Source: Streptomyces sp. NBC_01264 (GTDB lineage Bacteria > Actinomycetota > Actinomycetes > Streptomycetales > Streptomycetaceae). Taken from it: a stretch of 64,000 nt of DNA. Shown here in pieces: positions 1 through 8,449 of the stretch. The DNA lies in NCBI RefSeq assembly GCF_026340675.1, contig NZ_JAPEOX010000001.1, positions 1,674,001 through 1,738,000 on the forward strand. The letters run 5' to 3'. The notes below the pieces were generated by a model that ran no database searches, was not told the DNA's origin, and saw only the letters and a program-made list of their open reading frames with translations. Positions within the stretch are counted from its first letter, which is position 1, and each line of letters opens with the position of its first letter. Both the position numbers and the translations under genes were made by a program.

Positions 1-887
1 GTCACCGGCACGGTGGCGCCGGAGGCGCCGAGGGCTTCGGAGATGGTGGTGAAGCGGTAGCCCTCGGCCTGCAGCTTGACGATGATCTGCTCGAGCGCGG
101 CGATGGTCTGGGTACGGTCGCCACCCGCGTCGTGCAGCAGGATCAGCGCGCCCGCACCGGGCCTGGACGGCATGGCCGCCTTGACGATCTCCTCGACTCC
201 GGGACGCTTCCAGTCATCGGTGTCCCGGTCGATGAACGCGGTGAGGTAGCCGCGTGCGCCCACGTACTTGATCACCGGGTAGTTCCAGTCGTCCATCGCC
301 GTGGCGTCGGAGGAGTACGGCGGGCGGAACAGTGCGCTGTGGACGCCGGCCACACCGGCCAGGGCGAGCTGCGTCTGCGCCAGCTCCCAGCTGATCCGGG
401 TCTTGGACTGGTACACCAGGTCGGGGTGGGTGAAGGTGTGGACGCCGAGTTCGTGGCCGTCCGCGACGATCTGCCGGATCAGCTCCGGGTTGCGGGTGGT
501 CATGGCGCCGGTCACGAAGAAGTCCGCACGGACGTCATGGGCCGCGAGCACGTCCAGGATCTTCGGAGTCCACTGCGGTGAGGGACCGTCGTCGAAGCTC
601 AGTACCGCGGTGCGGTCGGGGATGTGGTAGCTGACCGGCTTCTCGTTCCTGCTGCCGCGCGCGTCGATGACCGGACCACCCTTGAGCAGTTCGGTCGGCA
701 CGGTCGTCTTGTCGACCGAGATCGCGATCCGGTCGTCGTGGAAGGCCTCGTTGGTGGCGAGGCCGCGCAGGACGAGAAGCGCGAGCAGGCATGCCAGCAG
801 CGACAGCGGCATGAAGAAGCGCAGCGGCGGCGCGGCCAGTCGGCGCGGCCTGCGCAGGGACTGCCGGCGGCGCTGATGGCGGGACAA
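1..887 (-). CDS. Polysaccharide deacetylase (NodB type), partial; possibly MatB-like
   Basis: This is a membrane-anchored NodB-homology deacetylase that removes acetyl groups from a GlcNAc-type polymer outside the cell. The TTG start at 887 has AGGAG 5-6 bases upstream. A basic N-terminus is followed by one membrane segment (about residues 27-47). The NodB domain then shows LSFDDGPSPQ, the metal-binding Asp pair, and a later HTFTHPD histidine motif and FRPPY. The 3' end lies beyond the left window edge, so I cannot see whether a glycosyltransferase domain follows. Streptomyces MatB-type proteins fuse exactly this N-terminal deacetylase to a GT2 synthase for PNAG-like surface glycan, and that is my preferred reading (inference). 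It lies 31 bp after, and probably in an operon with, the anchored Pro-rich protein upstream. Confidence 0.9.
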   Translation of the reverse strand, partial: MSRHQRRRQSLRRPRRLAAPPLRFFMPLSLLACLLALLVLRGLATNEAFHDDRIAISVDKTTVPTELLKGGPVIDARGSRNEKPVSYHIPDRTAVLSFDDGPSPQWTPKILDVLAAHDVRADFFVTGAMTTRNPELIRQIVADGHELGVHTFTHPDLVYQSKTRISWELAQTQLALAGVAGVHSALFRPPYSSDATAMDDWNYPVIKYVGARGYLTAFIDRDTDDWKRPGVEEIVKAAMPSRPGAGALILLHDAGGDRTQTIAALEQIIVKLQAEGYRFTTISEALGASGATVPV

Positions 888-918
888 TGACGCTCCTGGA
901 GATGGGTGGCGCGGAAGA

Positions 919-1530
919 TCAGGGGGTGTTGACGGGCCGGTCCGAAGGACGTGCCCCGGGCGGCACGGTGGCCGGGGCATCCGGTGTGTCGGCCATGGGC
1001 CTGGGCCCGGTGGCCGTGGGCTTCGGTTTGGCGGCCGGGGGTTTCGGTTTGGCCGGCGAGGACTTCGACGGAGCGGCCGACGGCTTCGGTGGGGTGAGCA
1101 CCGGCTTCGACGAGGTGGCGGAGGGCTTCGTCCCGGGCTTCACCGACGGCGCGGCCGGGGCGGCCGGTGCGGACGATGTGGCCGATGCGCCCGGCCGGGG
1201 CGAAGAGGTCCGGGACGACGCCGACTGCGAGGTGGGTGACGGCGAGGGTACGGCCGAAGGCAGCGCCGCGGGCTGCCGCGAGGGCTGCGCGGGGATCCCC
1301 ATCGCCGGGGCGTCCGCCTGCACGCCGATCAGGCTGCCGCCCATGGCGACCGCCAGGACCGCGCCGACTACGGAAACCGGCCATCCGAGCCCCCGCAGCA
1401 GACGGCCGCGCAGACCCGACTGGTCGACGAAAACCGGTCCCGGAGCGGGATCCTCGAAGCTCGACCCGGACATTTCAGGCTGCACCGGGTACGCCGATCC
1501 GCGATCAGGGGAACCATTGACTGAGCGCAC
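919..1530 (-). CDS. Membrane-anchored Pro/Ser/Ala-rich protein
   Basis: I do not recognise a family. The 203-aa product has a short cytoplasmic N-terminus and one membrane segment (about residues 50-72, GWPVSVVGAVLAVAMGG). The rest is a roughly 130-residue low-complexity tail rich in Pro, Ser, Ala and Lys that should lie outside the membrane or in the wall. The GTG start at 1530 has AAAGG 9 bases upstream; an ATG at 1473 has no ribosome site. It precedes the deacetylase by 31 bp on the same strand, so it may be an accessory factor for surface polysaccharide. The low-complexity tail has codon periodicity like its neighbours, which argues for a real gene. Confidence 0.75.
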   Translation of the reverse strand: MRSVNGSPDRGSAYPVQPEMSGSSFEDPAPGPVFVDQSGLRGRLLRGLGWPVSVVGAVLAVAMGGSLIGVQADAPAMGIPAQPSRQPAALPSAVPSPSPTSQSASSRTSSPRPGASATSSAPAAPAAPSVKPGTKPSATSSKPVLTPPKPSAAPSKSSPAKPKPPAAKPKPTATGPRPMADTPDAPATVPPGARPSDRPVNTP

Positions 1531-1861
1531 CTTGCGGGGCCTTTCATTGCAGGGTACGTAGACCGTGGGATGGCAGGGCGAACGCTAGTGCACCGGACCA
1601 AACCGACTTGGGCCCGATCTGCGCTTTCGGCGCGATCTGCTCCGGTGCCGTAATCGGATTGGAATACCAATTGGCAGTACCGGCAAGTAGGCCTGTATGC
1701 GCGGTTGCCGGACAATGATCAGCGCGTATACGACCGGGGAAAAGAGAGGCCGCCGCGAACCTTAGGATGACCTCTCGCGTGATCAGCAATTGATCCGTTG
1801 ATCCGTTGATCCTCGTTCAAGGGCGTGTCCAGGTACCGCCTCTGCGCCCCAAGGAGCCCGT
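1531..1861. other. Divergent intergenic region
   Basis: 331 bp between the deacetylase operon and the lipoprotein gene. It must hold both promoters. I see no confident -35/-10 pair. The only clear element is the TTGATCCG triplication at 1791-1814. Confidence 0.6.
1791..1814. repeat. Three tandem copies of TTGATCCG
   Basis: An 8-bp unit TTGATCCG is repeated three times without spacer; the last copy ends in T. It sits 48-71 bp before the lipoprotein start codon, a position suitable for a regulator site or for repeat-length effects on a promoter. Function unknown. Confidence 0.7.
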
Positions 1862-2811
1862 GTGAGTCAGCCCCGCCGCACCACTCGTCGCCGCGCGTGG
1901 ACCGCGCTCACGCTGCCCGCCCTCCTGTGCGTGCTCGCCGCCTGCTCCGGCGGCGGCCCCGTCGGCGGACCCGCCGCGTCCACGCCCGCCCCCAGCACCT
2001 CGCCGACGCCGTCCGGACCGCCGGGAACCCTGTTCGACGGCTTCCAGTACAGCGGTGCCGACGACCCCTCGCTCGGCGCCAACGGCTGGGAGATCCGTAC
2101 GGGGGCGGCGGCCCGGGGATCAAGGACACCTGGTCCTCCGCCGGTGCGAGCTTCCCCTCCGACACGACGGCCCAGGGGGGCAAGACCCTGCAGCTGCAGT
2201 CCTCCACCGACGGCACCGAGCAGGGCACGCGGCAGGTCGAGGTGCAGACCACCGGCACCCCGCTCTTCACGGGTACCTTCGCCGCCCGGGTCCACCTGAC
2301 CGACAAGCCCGCCGCCGGCCGCAACGGCGACCACGTCGTCGAGACCTTCTTCCCGATATCGGCGTCGGACTCCTCGGCGAACTACAGCGAGCTCGACTAC
2401 GAGTACCTGCCGAACGGCGGCTGGGGTTCGGTGGGTCCGCAGCTCGACACCACGAGCTGGTTCAAGGCCGATCCGCCGGACCGGGTCACCCACGCGCTCA
2501 AGAAGCGGCGCCTCGAGGGCTGGCACATCATGATGGTCACCTTCCTGAACGGAAAGGTCACCTATTCACTGGACGGCAAGGATCTGTTCACCAGTTCCGG
2601 CAAATACGTTCCGCGCGAGAAGATGGACATGCATTTCAGCAACTGGTTCATCGACCTTCCCTTCACCGGCGGTACACGTACGTGGAACATGAAGGTCAAC
2701 TGGTTCTACTACAAGGCCGGCGAGGCCGTTTCCCAGGCGAATGTCCAGAAAGCCGTCGACGGCTTCTACAACGCCGGAACCACCTACGTGAACACCGTGC
2801 CGAAGTCCTGA
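1862..2811 (+). pseudogene. Jelly-roll (GH16/lectin-like) lipoprotein with a frameshift
   Basis: The GTG start at 1862 opens a lipoprotein signal peptide whose lipobox ends LAAC, followed by a Pro/Ser/Thr linker and a domain beginning DGFQYSGADDPSLGANGW. At the G-run 2101-2105 the reading frame must change: the upstream frame degenerates, while the next frame continues with GGGGPGIKDTW and then a coherent 230-residue domain to 2811. One extra G would restore a single protein of about 316 aa. The domain (ELDYEYLPNGGW, SLDGKDLF, MHFSNWF) looks like a concanavalin-A/GH16-type beta jelly roll. Sitting divergently beside a surface-glycan deacetylase, it may be a glycan-binding or -trimming partner (inference). 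Either a real frameshift or a sequencing error in the homopolymer explains the break. Confidence 0.75.
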
Positions 2812-2919
2812 TCCCCGGCCCTTCCACCGGCGGAAAGCGCCCCGCCGCCCCCGGACCCGCGTCCAAGTCCGCGGGGCAGCATCCTTCCTGTCGGACCGGC
2901 ATGTTTCAGCCAGAGCCGC

Positions 2920-3600
2920 TCATGCCGGGGGCGCGACCAGGCCGAACTCGTAGGCGAGGATCACGAGGTGGACCCGGTCGCGCGCGTCGAGTTTGGTGAA
3001 GAGCCGCGCGAGGTGGGCCTTGGCGGTGGCCACGCTGATGGTGAGTTCCGCGGCGATCTCGGCGTTCGACAGACCCCGGCCCACGAGGGTCAGGACCTCG
3101 CGCTCCCGGTCGGTGATGCCGCCGACGGCCGTCCGGCGCGCGGGGGCGGGTTCGGGATCGGGATCGGGGCGCGCCGCGAACTCCTCGATGAGGCGGCGGG
3201 TGACGCTGGGCGCGATGAGGGCGTCCCCGGCGGCGACGATCCGGACTCCGTCGAGGATCGACTCCAGGGGCATGTCCTTGACGAGGAAGCCGCTCGCCCC
3301 GGCGCGGAGCGCACCGTAGACGTACTCGTCGTCGTCGAAGGTGGTGAGGATCAGGACGCGGGTCGCCGCCCCCGTCGACGAGGCCTCCGCCTTGATCCCG
3401 CGGGTGGCCTCGATGCCGTCGGTGCCGGGCATCCGGATGTCCATGATGGCGACGTCCGGCCGTAGCCGCGCCACCAGTTCCACGGCTTCGGCGCCGTTCC
3501 CGGCTTCGCCGACCACCTCCAGGTCGGGGGTGTCGGCGATGAGGACGCGCAGGCCCGTACGGATCAGCGGCTGGTCGTCGACCAGTACCACCCGGATCAT
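2920..3600 (-). CDS. NarL/LuxR-family response regulator
   Basis: A 226-aa two-component regulator. The receiver domain (residues 1-120) has the acidic pair in VLVDDQ, phosphoacceptor Asp54 in AIMDIRMPG, and Lys in GFLVKDMPLES. A LuxR-type helix-turn-helix follows (ITDREREVLTLVGRGLSNAEIA, about 160-215). The ATG at 3600 overlaps the kinase stop by 4 bp, so the two are translationally coupled. The divergent ABC exporter genes at 4896-6706 are the obvious target, a common arrangement for DesKR-like systems in Streptomyces (inference). Confidence 0.95.
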   Translation of the reverse strand: MIRVVLVDDQPLIRTGLRVLIADTPDLEVVGEAGNGAEAVELVARLRPDVAIMDIRMPGTDGIEATRGIKAEASSTGAATRVLILTTFDDDEYVYGALRAGASGFLVKDMPLESILDGVRIVAAGDALIAPSVTRRLIEEFAARPDPDPEPAPARRTAVGGITDREREVLTLVGRGLSNAEIAAELTISVATAKAHLARLFTKLDARDRVHLVILAYEFGLVAPPA

Positions 3601-4772
3601 CGGGCGGCCTCCACCGGTATCGGGAGCAGGGCCGCCACGCGGAAGCCGCCGTCCGGCAACGGCCCGGCGCTGAACTCTCCGTGCAGCAGACCGACCCGCT
3701 CCCGCATGCCGACGATGCCGTATCCGGAGCCCCCGGGGGCTCCGGCGCGGCCGTGGCCGCGGTCGACCACGTCGACGGCCAGCTCGCCGTGGCGGTAGTC
3801 GACGGTCACCGTGCAGTCCCGGGTGCCGGAGTGCCGCACCACGTTGGTGACCGCCTCCTGGACGATGCGGAAGGCCGCCAGGTCCACGTCCGGGGGCAGT
3901 TCGCACCGCTCCCCGCGCCAGCGGACGTAGACCCGGACACCGGCGGACGCGCTGCGCCCGACGAGGTCGCCGAGGGCGGCGAGGCCGGGGACCGGATCCA
4001 GCGGCGCCTGCTCCTCCTCGCCCTTGCGCAGCGCGCCGAGCATCCGCCGCAGGCCGGAGAGGGTCTCCCGGCCGGTGGCCTCGATGGCTTCGAGGGCCTT
4101 GCGCGTCTCGGCGGGCTGGGTGTCCATGACGCGGCTGCCCACGCCGGCCTGGATGGTGATGATGCCGATGCTGTGGGCGACCATGTCGTGCAGTTCCCGG
4201 GCGATCCGCAGCCGCTCGGCGGTGATCGCCTGACGTGTGGCCTGGGCGCGCACCGTGTCCGCGTGGGCCCGGTTCTGACGGATCGTGTTGCCGATCAGCC
4301 AGGCGATGGCGACGGTCGACGCGAGCCCGGCCGGCGCCGAGGCGTTGAAGAAGGTGCCGCGGGCCAGCTGCCAGACCGAGTAGCCCGCCAGGGTGGCGAC
4401 GCAGAGCCCGGCGGCGGGCACGGAGAGCCGCCGGGAGCGGGTCGCGGCGGTGTAGCCCACGGCCGCGTCGGCCAGCAGGAACAGGACGAAGGTCGTCTCC
4501 CGCACGGCCATTCCGATCGAGAACACGGTGCCGGCGAGCGCGACGGCCACGGCTGCCAGCGGTGCCCGGAAGAGCAGCAGCGCGCCCAGGGTCGTGACGG
4601 CGGCGGTGGCCAGCAGCGGCGCATCCTCGATGTTGCCGTCGTACTGGATCAAGTGACGCAGCTCGTCCGGCCGTTGCAGCATGCGCACGAGGATGAGGGT
4701 CACCCAGAAGGCACCCACCCACGCACCCGGTGGCACGCGTCTGAGCAGGAATGGACGAGGAGCTGCGGTCAT
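3597..4772 (-). CDS. Sensor histidine kinase (HisKA_3 type)
   Basis: A 391-aa membrane kinase. The N-terminal half carries four to six membrane helices with little extracellular loop, as in intramembrane-sensing DesK-like kinases. The phosphoacceptor is His195 in ARELHDMVAH. The HATPase domain follows, with the N-box FRIVQEAVTNVVRHSG and the G-box GSGYGIVGMRERV near the C-terminus. It phosphorylates the coupled response regulator encoded immediately downstream. Because the ABC exporter is encoded divergently 123 bp away, the pair probably senses a membrane or envelope stress that the exporter relieves. Confidence 0.95.
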   Translation of the reverse strand: MTAAPRPFLLRRVPPGAWVGAFWVTLILVRMLQRPDELRHLIQYDGNIEDAPLLATAAVTTLGALLLFRAPLAAVAVALAGTVFSIGMAVRETTFVLFLLADAAVGYTAATRSRRLSVPAAGLCVATLAGYSVWQLARGTFFNASAPAGLASTVAIAWLIGNTIRQNRAHADTVRAQATRQAITAERLRIARELHDMVAHSIGIITIQAGVGSRVMDTQPAETRKALEAIEATGRETLSGLRRMLGALRKGEEEQAPLDPVPGLAALGDLVGRSASAGVRVYVRWRGERCELPPDVDLAAFRIVQEAVTNVVRHSGTRDCTVTVDYRHGELAVDVVDRGHGRAGAPGGSGYGIVGMRERVGLLHGEFSAGPLPDGGFRVAALLPIPVEAAR

Positions 4773-4895
4773 CGCCCGATCGTAACCGCGGCCGTCCGCC
4801 GGGGCATTGGCCCGCGGACCTAGTCCCCCGGGCTACCGGCGGGGCCGGTGGTGTGAACCCCCGGCCGACGCACGGGCGGTCCCCGTACCGGCAGC

Positions 4896-5816
4896 GTGGA
4901 GCCCGTGATCGAATCGACTCGGCTGACCAAGCGGTACGGCGACACCGTCGCCGTCGACGACCTGACCTTCACCGTGGAACCGGGCCGGGTGACGGGCTTC
5001 CTCGGCCCCAACGGCGCGGGGAAATCCACCACCCTGCGCATGATCCTGGGCCTGAACGCGCCGACCGGCGGGAGCGTCACGGTGGACGGGGTCCCCTTCG
5101 CCCACCGCCCGCGGGGGCTGCGCCACGTCGGCGCGCTGCTGGACGCCCAGGACGTGCACGGCGGACGGAGCGCGCGGGCCCACCTGTCCGCCCTGGCCCG
5201 CGGCAACGGCATCCCCCTGTCCCGGGTGGACGAGGTCCTGCGTGAGGTCGGGCTGACGAAGGCGGCGGCCCGCCGGATCGGCGGCTACTCACTCGGCATG
5301 AAGCAGCGCCTCGGCATCGCGGGCGCCCTGCTCGGCGATCCGCCGGTGCTGCTGTTCGACGAGCCCCTGAACGGCCTGGATCCCGAGGGCGTGCTGTGGG
5401 TGCGCGGCCTGTTCCGGCGGCTGGCGTCCGAGGGCCGCACCCTGCTCGTCTCGAGCCACATGATGGCCGAGATGGAGCACACCGCCGACCGGATCGTCGT
5501 CATCGGCCGGGGCCGGCTGATCGCCGACGAGAGCCTCGCGGAGTTCTCGGCGCGGCACGCCTCCCGGGGCGTGAGGGTCCACACCCCCGACCCGGCGGCC
5601 CTGGAGGCCGTACTGGTCGGCGAGGGCGGGTCGGTGCGCAGGGAGGGCGGCCCGGCCGTCCGCGTCACCGGTCTGACCGCGGCCCGGATCGGCGAGCTCG
5701 CCCACCGGCACCGCATCGTGCTGCACGAACTGGCCACGGACGCCTCGTCCCTGGAGTCGGTGTTCCTCTTCCTCACCACCGACAGCGTCGAATACCCCGC
5801 AGGAGACCCCCGATGA
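4896..5816 (+). CDS. ABC transporter ATP-binding protein (ABC-2 exporter type)
   Basis: A 306-aa ATPase with Walker A GPNGAGKST, signature YSLGMKQR (a variant of LSGGQ typical of the DrrA/CcmA group), Walker B VLLFDEP and the switch His in SSHMMAEME. A C-terminal extension of about 90 residues is usual for this group. The chosen GTG at 4896 begins EPVIESTRLTKRYGD; a second GTG at 4905 is possible. The stop overlaps the permease start by 4 bp, so the pair is coupled. It energises export by the following permease. Confidence 0.95.
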   Translation: MEPVIESTRLTKRYGDTVAVDDLTFTVEPGRVTGFLGPNGAGKSTTLRMILGLNAPTGGSVTVDGVPFAHRPRGLRHVGALLDAQDVHGGRSARAHLSALARGNGIPLSRVDEVLREVGLTKAAARRIGGYSLGMKQRLGIAGALLGDPPVLLFDEPLNGLDPEGVLWVRGLFRRLASEGRTLLVSSHMMAEMEHTADRIVVIGRGRLIADESLAEFSARHASRGVRVHTPDPAALEAVLVGEGGSVRREGGPAVRVTGLTAARIGELAHRHRIVLHELATDASSLESVFLFLTTDSVEYPAGDPR

Positions 5817-6706
5817 TCACACCGAGCACACCGACCACACCGAGCGCACCGGCTCCGTCCGGCACCGTGCCGTTCGAGCGGACGGTGCCGCCCGCGGCGG
5901 CCGCCTTCACCGACCTGCTCGCCGCCGAGTGGATCAAGATGCGGTCGCTCAGGTCGACCTACTGGTTGCTCGCCCTCAGTGCCGTCGTCGCGATCGCGAT
6001 CAACGTGAACGGCGTCCACTCCGACCTGCCGTACATCGACCAGTCGCATCCCCCGGTTCCCGGCGAACCCCCCTATCTGTACGACCCGTTGTTCCACGGA
6101 CTGAGCAGCATCGCCGCCGACGTCATGGCCCTGGCCGCGGCCGCGTTCGGGGCCATCACCGTCTTCGGCGAATACGCGACCGGGATGATCCGCACCACCT
6201 TCGCCGCCGTTCCCGACCGGCGCGCGGTGATCAAGGCCAAGGTGGTCCTGGTCGCCGCGACCTCGCTCCTGCTCGGCGTCGTGGTCTCCGTGACCTCGTT
6301 CTTCACGGTCAACGCGATGCTGTCCTCCCGGCACGTCGGGCTCTCGATCGACGACCCCGGCTGTCTGCGGGCCGTCGTGGCCTACGCGCTGGTCGTCCCG
6401 GTGTGCGCGCTGACCGGCATGGCGTTCGGGGCCGTCCTGCGTCACGCCACGGCCTCGATCGTCGCGGTCGTGGGCCTGCTCTTCCTCCTGCCCCTGCTCT
6501 TCGGCGGCGATCGGTACAGGTTCCTGAAGGAGATCGGCAACCACCTGCCGCTCGCCGCCCAGGCCCGGCTGGCCCTGAACCCGGAGGCCTCCACCTCCCT
6601 GGGCGCCCACCCGGGCACGGTCACGGGCTCCTGGATCGCGCTCGCGGGCTGGGCGCTCGTCTCGGTGATCACGGCCGTGACGGTCGTACGGCGCCGGGAC
6701 GTCTGA
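5813..6706 (+). CDS. ABC-2 type permease
   Basis: A 297-aa membrane protein with six predicted helices, partner of the preceding ATPase through an ATGA overlap. It starts with a Thr/Pro/Ser-rich cytoplasmic tail, then AEWIKMRSLRSTYW, a typical entry into helix 1 of ABC-2 permeases. A large loop (residues about 65-95) follows helix 1, and EYATGMIRTTFAAVP, conserved in this subfamily, follows helix 2. Substrate cannot be read from the sequence; the adjacent two-component system suggests drug, lipid or peptide efflux under envelope stress. Confidence 0.93.
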   Translation: MITPSTPTTPSAPAPSGTVPFERTVPPAAAAFTDLLAAEWIKMRSLRSTYWLLALSAVVAIAINVNGVHSDLPYIDQSHPPVPGEPPYLYDPLFHGLSSIAADVMALAAAAFGAITVFGEYATGMIRTTFAAVPDRRAVIKAKVVLVAATSLLLGVVVSVTSFFTVNAMLSSRHVGLSIDDPGCLRAVVAYALVVPVCALTGMAFGAVLRHATASIVAVVGLLFLLPLLFGGDRYRFLKEIGNHLPLAAQARLALNPEASTSLGAHPGTVTGSWIALAGWALVSVITAVTVVRRRDV

Positions 6707-6707
6707 G

Positions 6708-6740
6708 GACGCCCTCGCCGCTTCCGGGCGGGCGGGCGTC
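6708..6740. terminator. Hairpin between convergent genes
   Basis: GACGCCC at 6708-6714 pairs with GGGCGTC at 6734-6740, with further G/C pairing inside. It lies just after the permease stop and just after the stop of the convergent membrane gene, so it may serve both. No U-tract, as is usual in Streptomyces. Confidence 0.55.
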
Positions 6741-6742
6741 GT

Positions 6743-7330
6743 TCAGGACCGGCTGTTGATGTATCCGATGACGCAGGCGCCCCACCAGCCGGTCTGACTG
6801 ACGGTGGCGGCCAGACCCGACTGGACGAGGAAGCGGACGGGGACGCCGGTGTCCCGGTAGCGCTCCAGGCGCTGCCCGAGCCAGTGCGCGTAGAGACCGT
6901 TCAGGGTGATGACCAGAACCAGAGCGATCTTGGTCAGGGTGAGCGTCGATTCCATGTTCGGGCTCAGGAAGAGGCCCGTGACGAGGAGACCCGCGAGGCC
7001 GCCCCAGATCGGAACCTGCAGCGTGGCGGCGGTGTCCAGGATGTCGGCCAGGCGGCGGCGTCCGAGCAGCCACAGGATGGCGAACCAGTCGACGGCCAGT
7101 ACGGCGCCCAGGCCCACGACCATGGCTGCCAGGTGGAGGAAGCGGGCGGTGGCCTGAAGCGTCGGGTCCGCGTGGACGTGGCCGGACACCCAGCACGCAC
7201 CGGTCAGGGCGGCGGTGGCGAAGAGCCCGAGCGCTCCGAGGACCCATACGGGGGTCGGCTGCTTTCCGGCCGTGGACCGGTCGGCCGGCGGGACGGCCGT
7301 GGTGATCTGCGCATCGACGGAGAGGGCCAC
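6743..7330 (-). CDS. Four-helix membrane protein, probably iron-regulated
   Basis: A 195-aa integral membrane protein of unrecognised family, somewhat like CopD/DUF2269-type proteins in layout. Helices are at about residues 28-48, 61-88, 103-121 and 127-148, with a hydrophobic stretch near the C-terminus. Conserved-looking features are FLHLAAMVVGLGAVLAVDW and LNGLYAHWLGQRL; the histidines in membrane segments could hold haem or metal (inference). The GTG start at 7330 lies three bases after the stop of an 18-codon reading frame. An iron box lies 92 bp upstream, which suggests induction under iron limitation. Confidence 0.85.
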   Translation of the reverse strand: MALSVDAQITTAVPPADRSTAGKQPTPVWVLGALGLFATAALTGACWVSGHVHADPTLQATARFLHLAAMVVGLGAVLAVDWFAILWLLGRRRLADILDTAATLQVPIWGGLAGLLVTGLFLSPNMESTLTLTKIALVLVITLNGLYAHWLGQRLERYRDTGVPVRFLVQSGLAATVSQTGWWGACVIGYINSRS

Positions 7331-7333
7331 GGT

Positions 7334-7390
7334 TCAGCTCGCCACCTTGTGCACGACGGGGTGGCGGAGGTATCCGGGCGATCTTCGCAT
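7334..7390 (-). CDS. 18-codon leader reading frame after the iron box
   Basis: ATG at 7390 is preceded by GGAAGAA at a normal 7-base distance, the best ribosome site in this leader. The peptide would be MRRSPGYLRHPVVHKVAS. Its stop is three bases before the GTG of the membrane protein gene, whose own ribosome site is weak, so translation of the short frame may feed ribosomes into that gene. It is the only open frame between the iron box and the membrane gene with a good ribosome site. It could be a true small protein or chance. Confidence 0.4.
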   Translation of the reverse strand: MRRSPGYLRHPVVHKVAS

Positions 7391-7421
7391 GGCTGATTTC
7401 TTCCGTACGGCAAGAAGGGGC

Positions 7422-7440
7422 TTAGGTAAGGCGAACCTAA
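7422..7440. promoter_or_regulatory. Iron box (DmdR1/IdeR-type operator)
   Basis: TTAGGTAAGGCGAACCTAA is a near-perfect 9-1-9 inverted repeat and closely matches the DtxR-family iron box TTAGGTTAGGCTAACCTAA (established). It lies between a terminator at 7556-7589 and the leftward leader frame and membrane gene, so it should repress those when iron is plentiful. Confidence 0.85.
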
Positions 7441-7555
7441 GTCGTCGTTCGGGGCCCCGCCAGCCCGTCTCACCATGCGATCGCCAGGCAAAGGCGGGCA
7501 TAAGGGGTGCATCCGGAGTGGGTGCGTCCGGAACCAAACCCGGGCCGGGGCCCGC

Positions 7556-7589
7556 ACGGGGAGGGGCGGGCGACCCCGCCCCTCCCCGT
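7556..7589 (-). terminator. Perfect 15-bp hairpin terminator
   Basis: ACGGGGAGGGGCGGG at 7556-7570 and its exact complement at 7575-7589 flank a 4-base loop. It lies 4 bp after the stop of the His-rich membrane gene and separates that gene from the iron-box promoter. Confidence 0.85.
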
Positions 7590-7592
7590 CGC

Positions 7593-8342
7593 TCAGTGGG
7601 CGTGGCCGTCGGTGTGCGGCGCCGCCGACTTCGACGGAGTCGGCTTCGCGGGAGCGGGCTTCGCCGTGGACGGGGCTCCGGGGGCGGGCGCCGCCGGATG
7701 CTCCGGGGTGGCGGCAGGAGCGTGGCCGTCCTCGGCGGGCTCTTGCGCCCCGCCGTGACTGTGGCCGCCACCGGGGGCGTTCTCCATGGAGGCGGCGACT
7801 TCCCGCAGACCGAGGAAGGCGAGAGCCGCGGTGACGAGAACGGCCAGGCCGACGGGGCCGAAGACCCGGGGCGCCGGGGTGTCGGCGTCCTTGATCACGT
7901 AGGCGACGAACGAGACGACCAGTCCGGTGGGAACGAGAACGGCGCCGCGGGCGGGGAAGTCGTCGAAGTGCTGGAGGCCGCCGCTGAGCATGCCGATGCC
8001 GAAGGACAACAGCAGCGAAGCGCCCATCACCAGCAGCAGGCGGGGCAGCCCCGGACGCTCCCTGGTGAGCACGAACTCGTTGAGGACGGTCGCGGCGAGG
8101 AAGACGAGGGCGCCGTACGCGGCGATGCGGGTGTAGCGGTCGGGATCGAGCGGGTGGTGGACGACGGCGCCGCTGATGAGGCCGGCGCCGACGAAGTAGC
8201 CGACGTAGCCGAGGTACCGGGCGGCCAGGGACCGGGTCCGCGCCGGGCTTGCGTGGCGCTTGCGCCGGGCGGCGCGTCCCGTGGCGGGAGCGCCGGGTGA
8301 AGCGTCCGCGGTCCGGGTGCCGAGGAGTTGGGGCGAAGTCAC
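7593..8342 (-). CDS. Five-helix membrane protein with His-rich tail
   Basis: A 249-aa membrane protein with a basic N-terminus, five helices between about residues 40 and 185, and an extracytoplasmic or cytoplasmic tail of about 60 residues rich in Pro, Ala and His (GGGHSHGGAQ, and HTDGHAH at the C-terminus). The His clusters look like a metal-binding tail. The GTG start at 8342 has AAGGA 8 bases upstream. No family recognised. The iron box lies beyond its terminator and probably does not control it; the metal link is by tail composition and neighbourhood only. Confidence 0.85.
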   Translation of the reverse strand: MTSPQLLGTRTADASPGAPATGRAARRKRHASPARTRSLAARYLGYVGYFVGAGLISGAVVHHPLDPDRYTRIAAYGALVFLAATVLNEFVLTRERPGLPRLLLVMGASLLLSFGIGMLSGGLQHFDDFPARGAVLVPTGLVVSFVAYVIKDADTPAPRVFGPVGLAVLVTAALAFLGLREVAASMENAPGGGHSHGGAQEPAEDGHAPAATPEHPAAPAPGAPSTAKPAPAKPTPSKSAAPHTDGHAH

Positions 8343-8449
8343 GTGCGAGTTCCTTTGGTGCCGCGTGCACGGCTCATCGCCCGGCCGGCTACGAGGGGCG
8401 GACCGGGTCTTCGATGAGATCGGGTCGGATCGGGGCGAACGGCCCGGAC

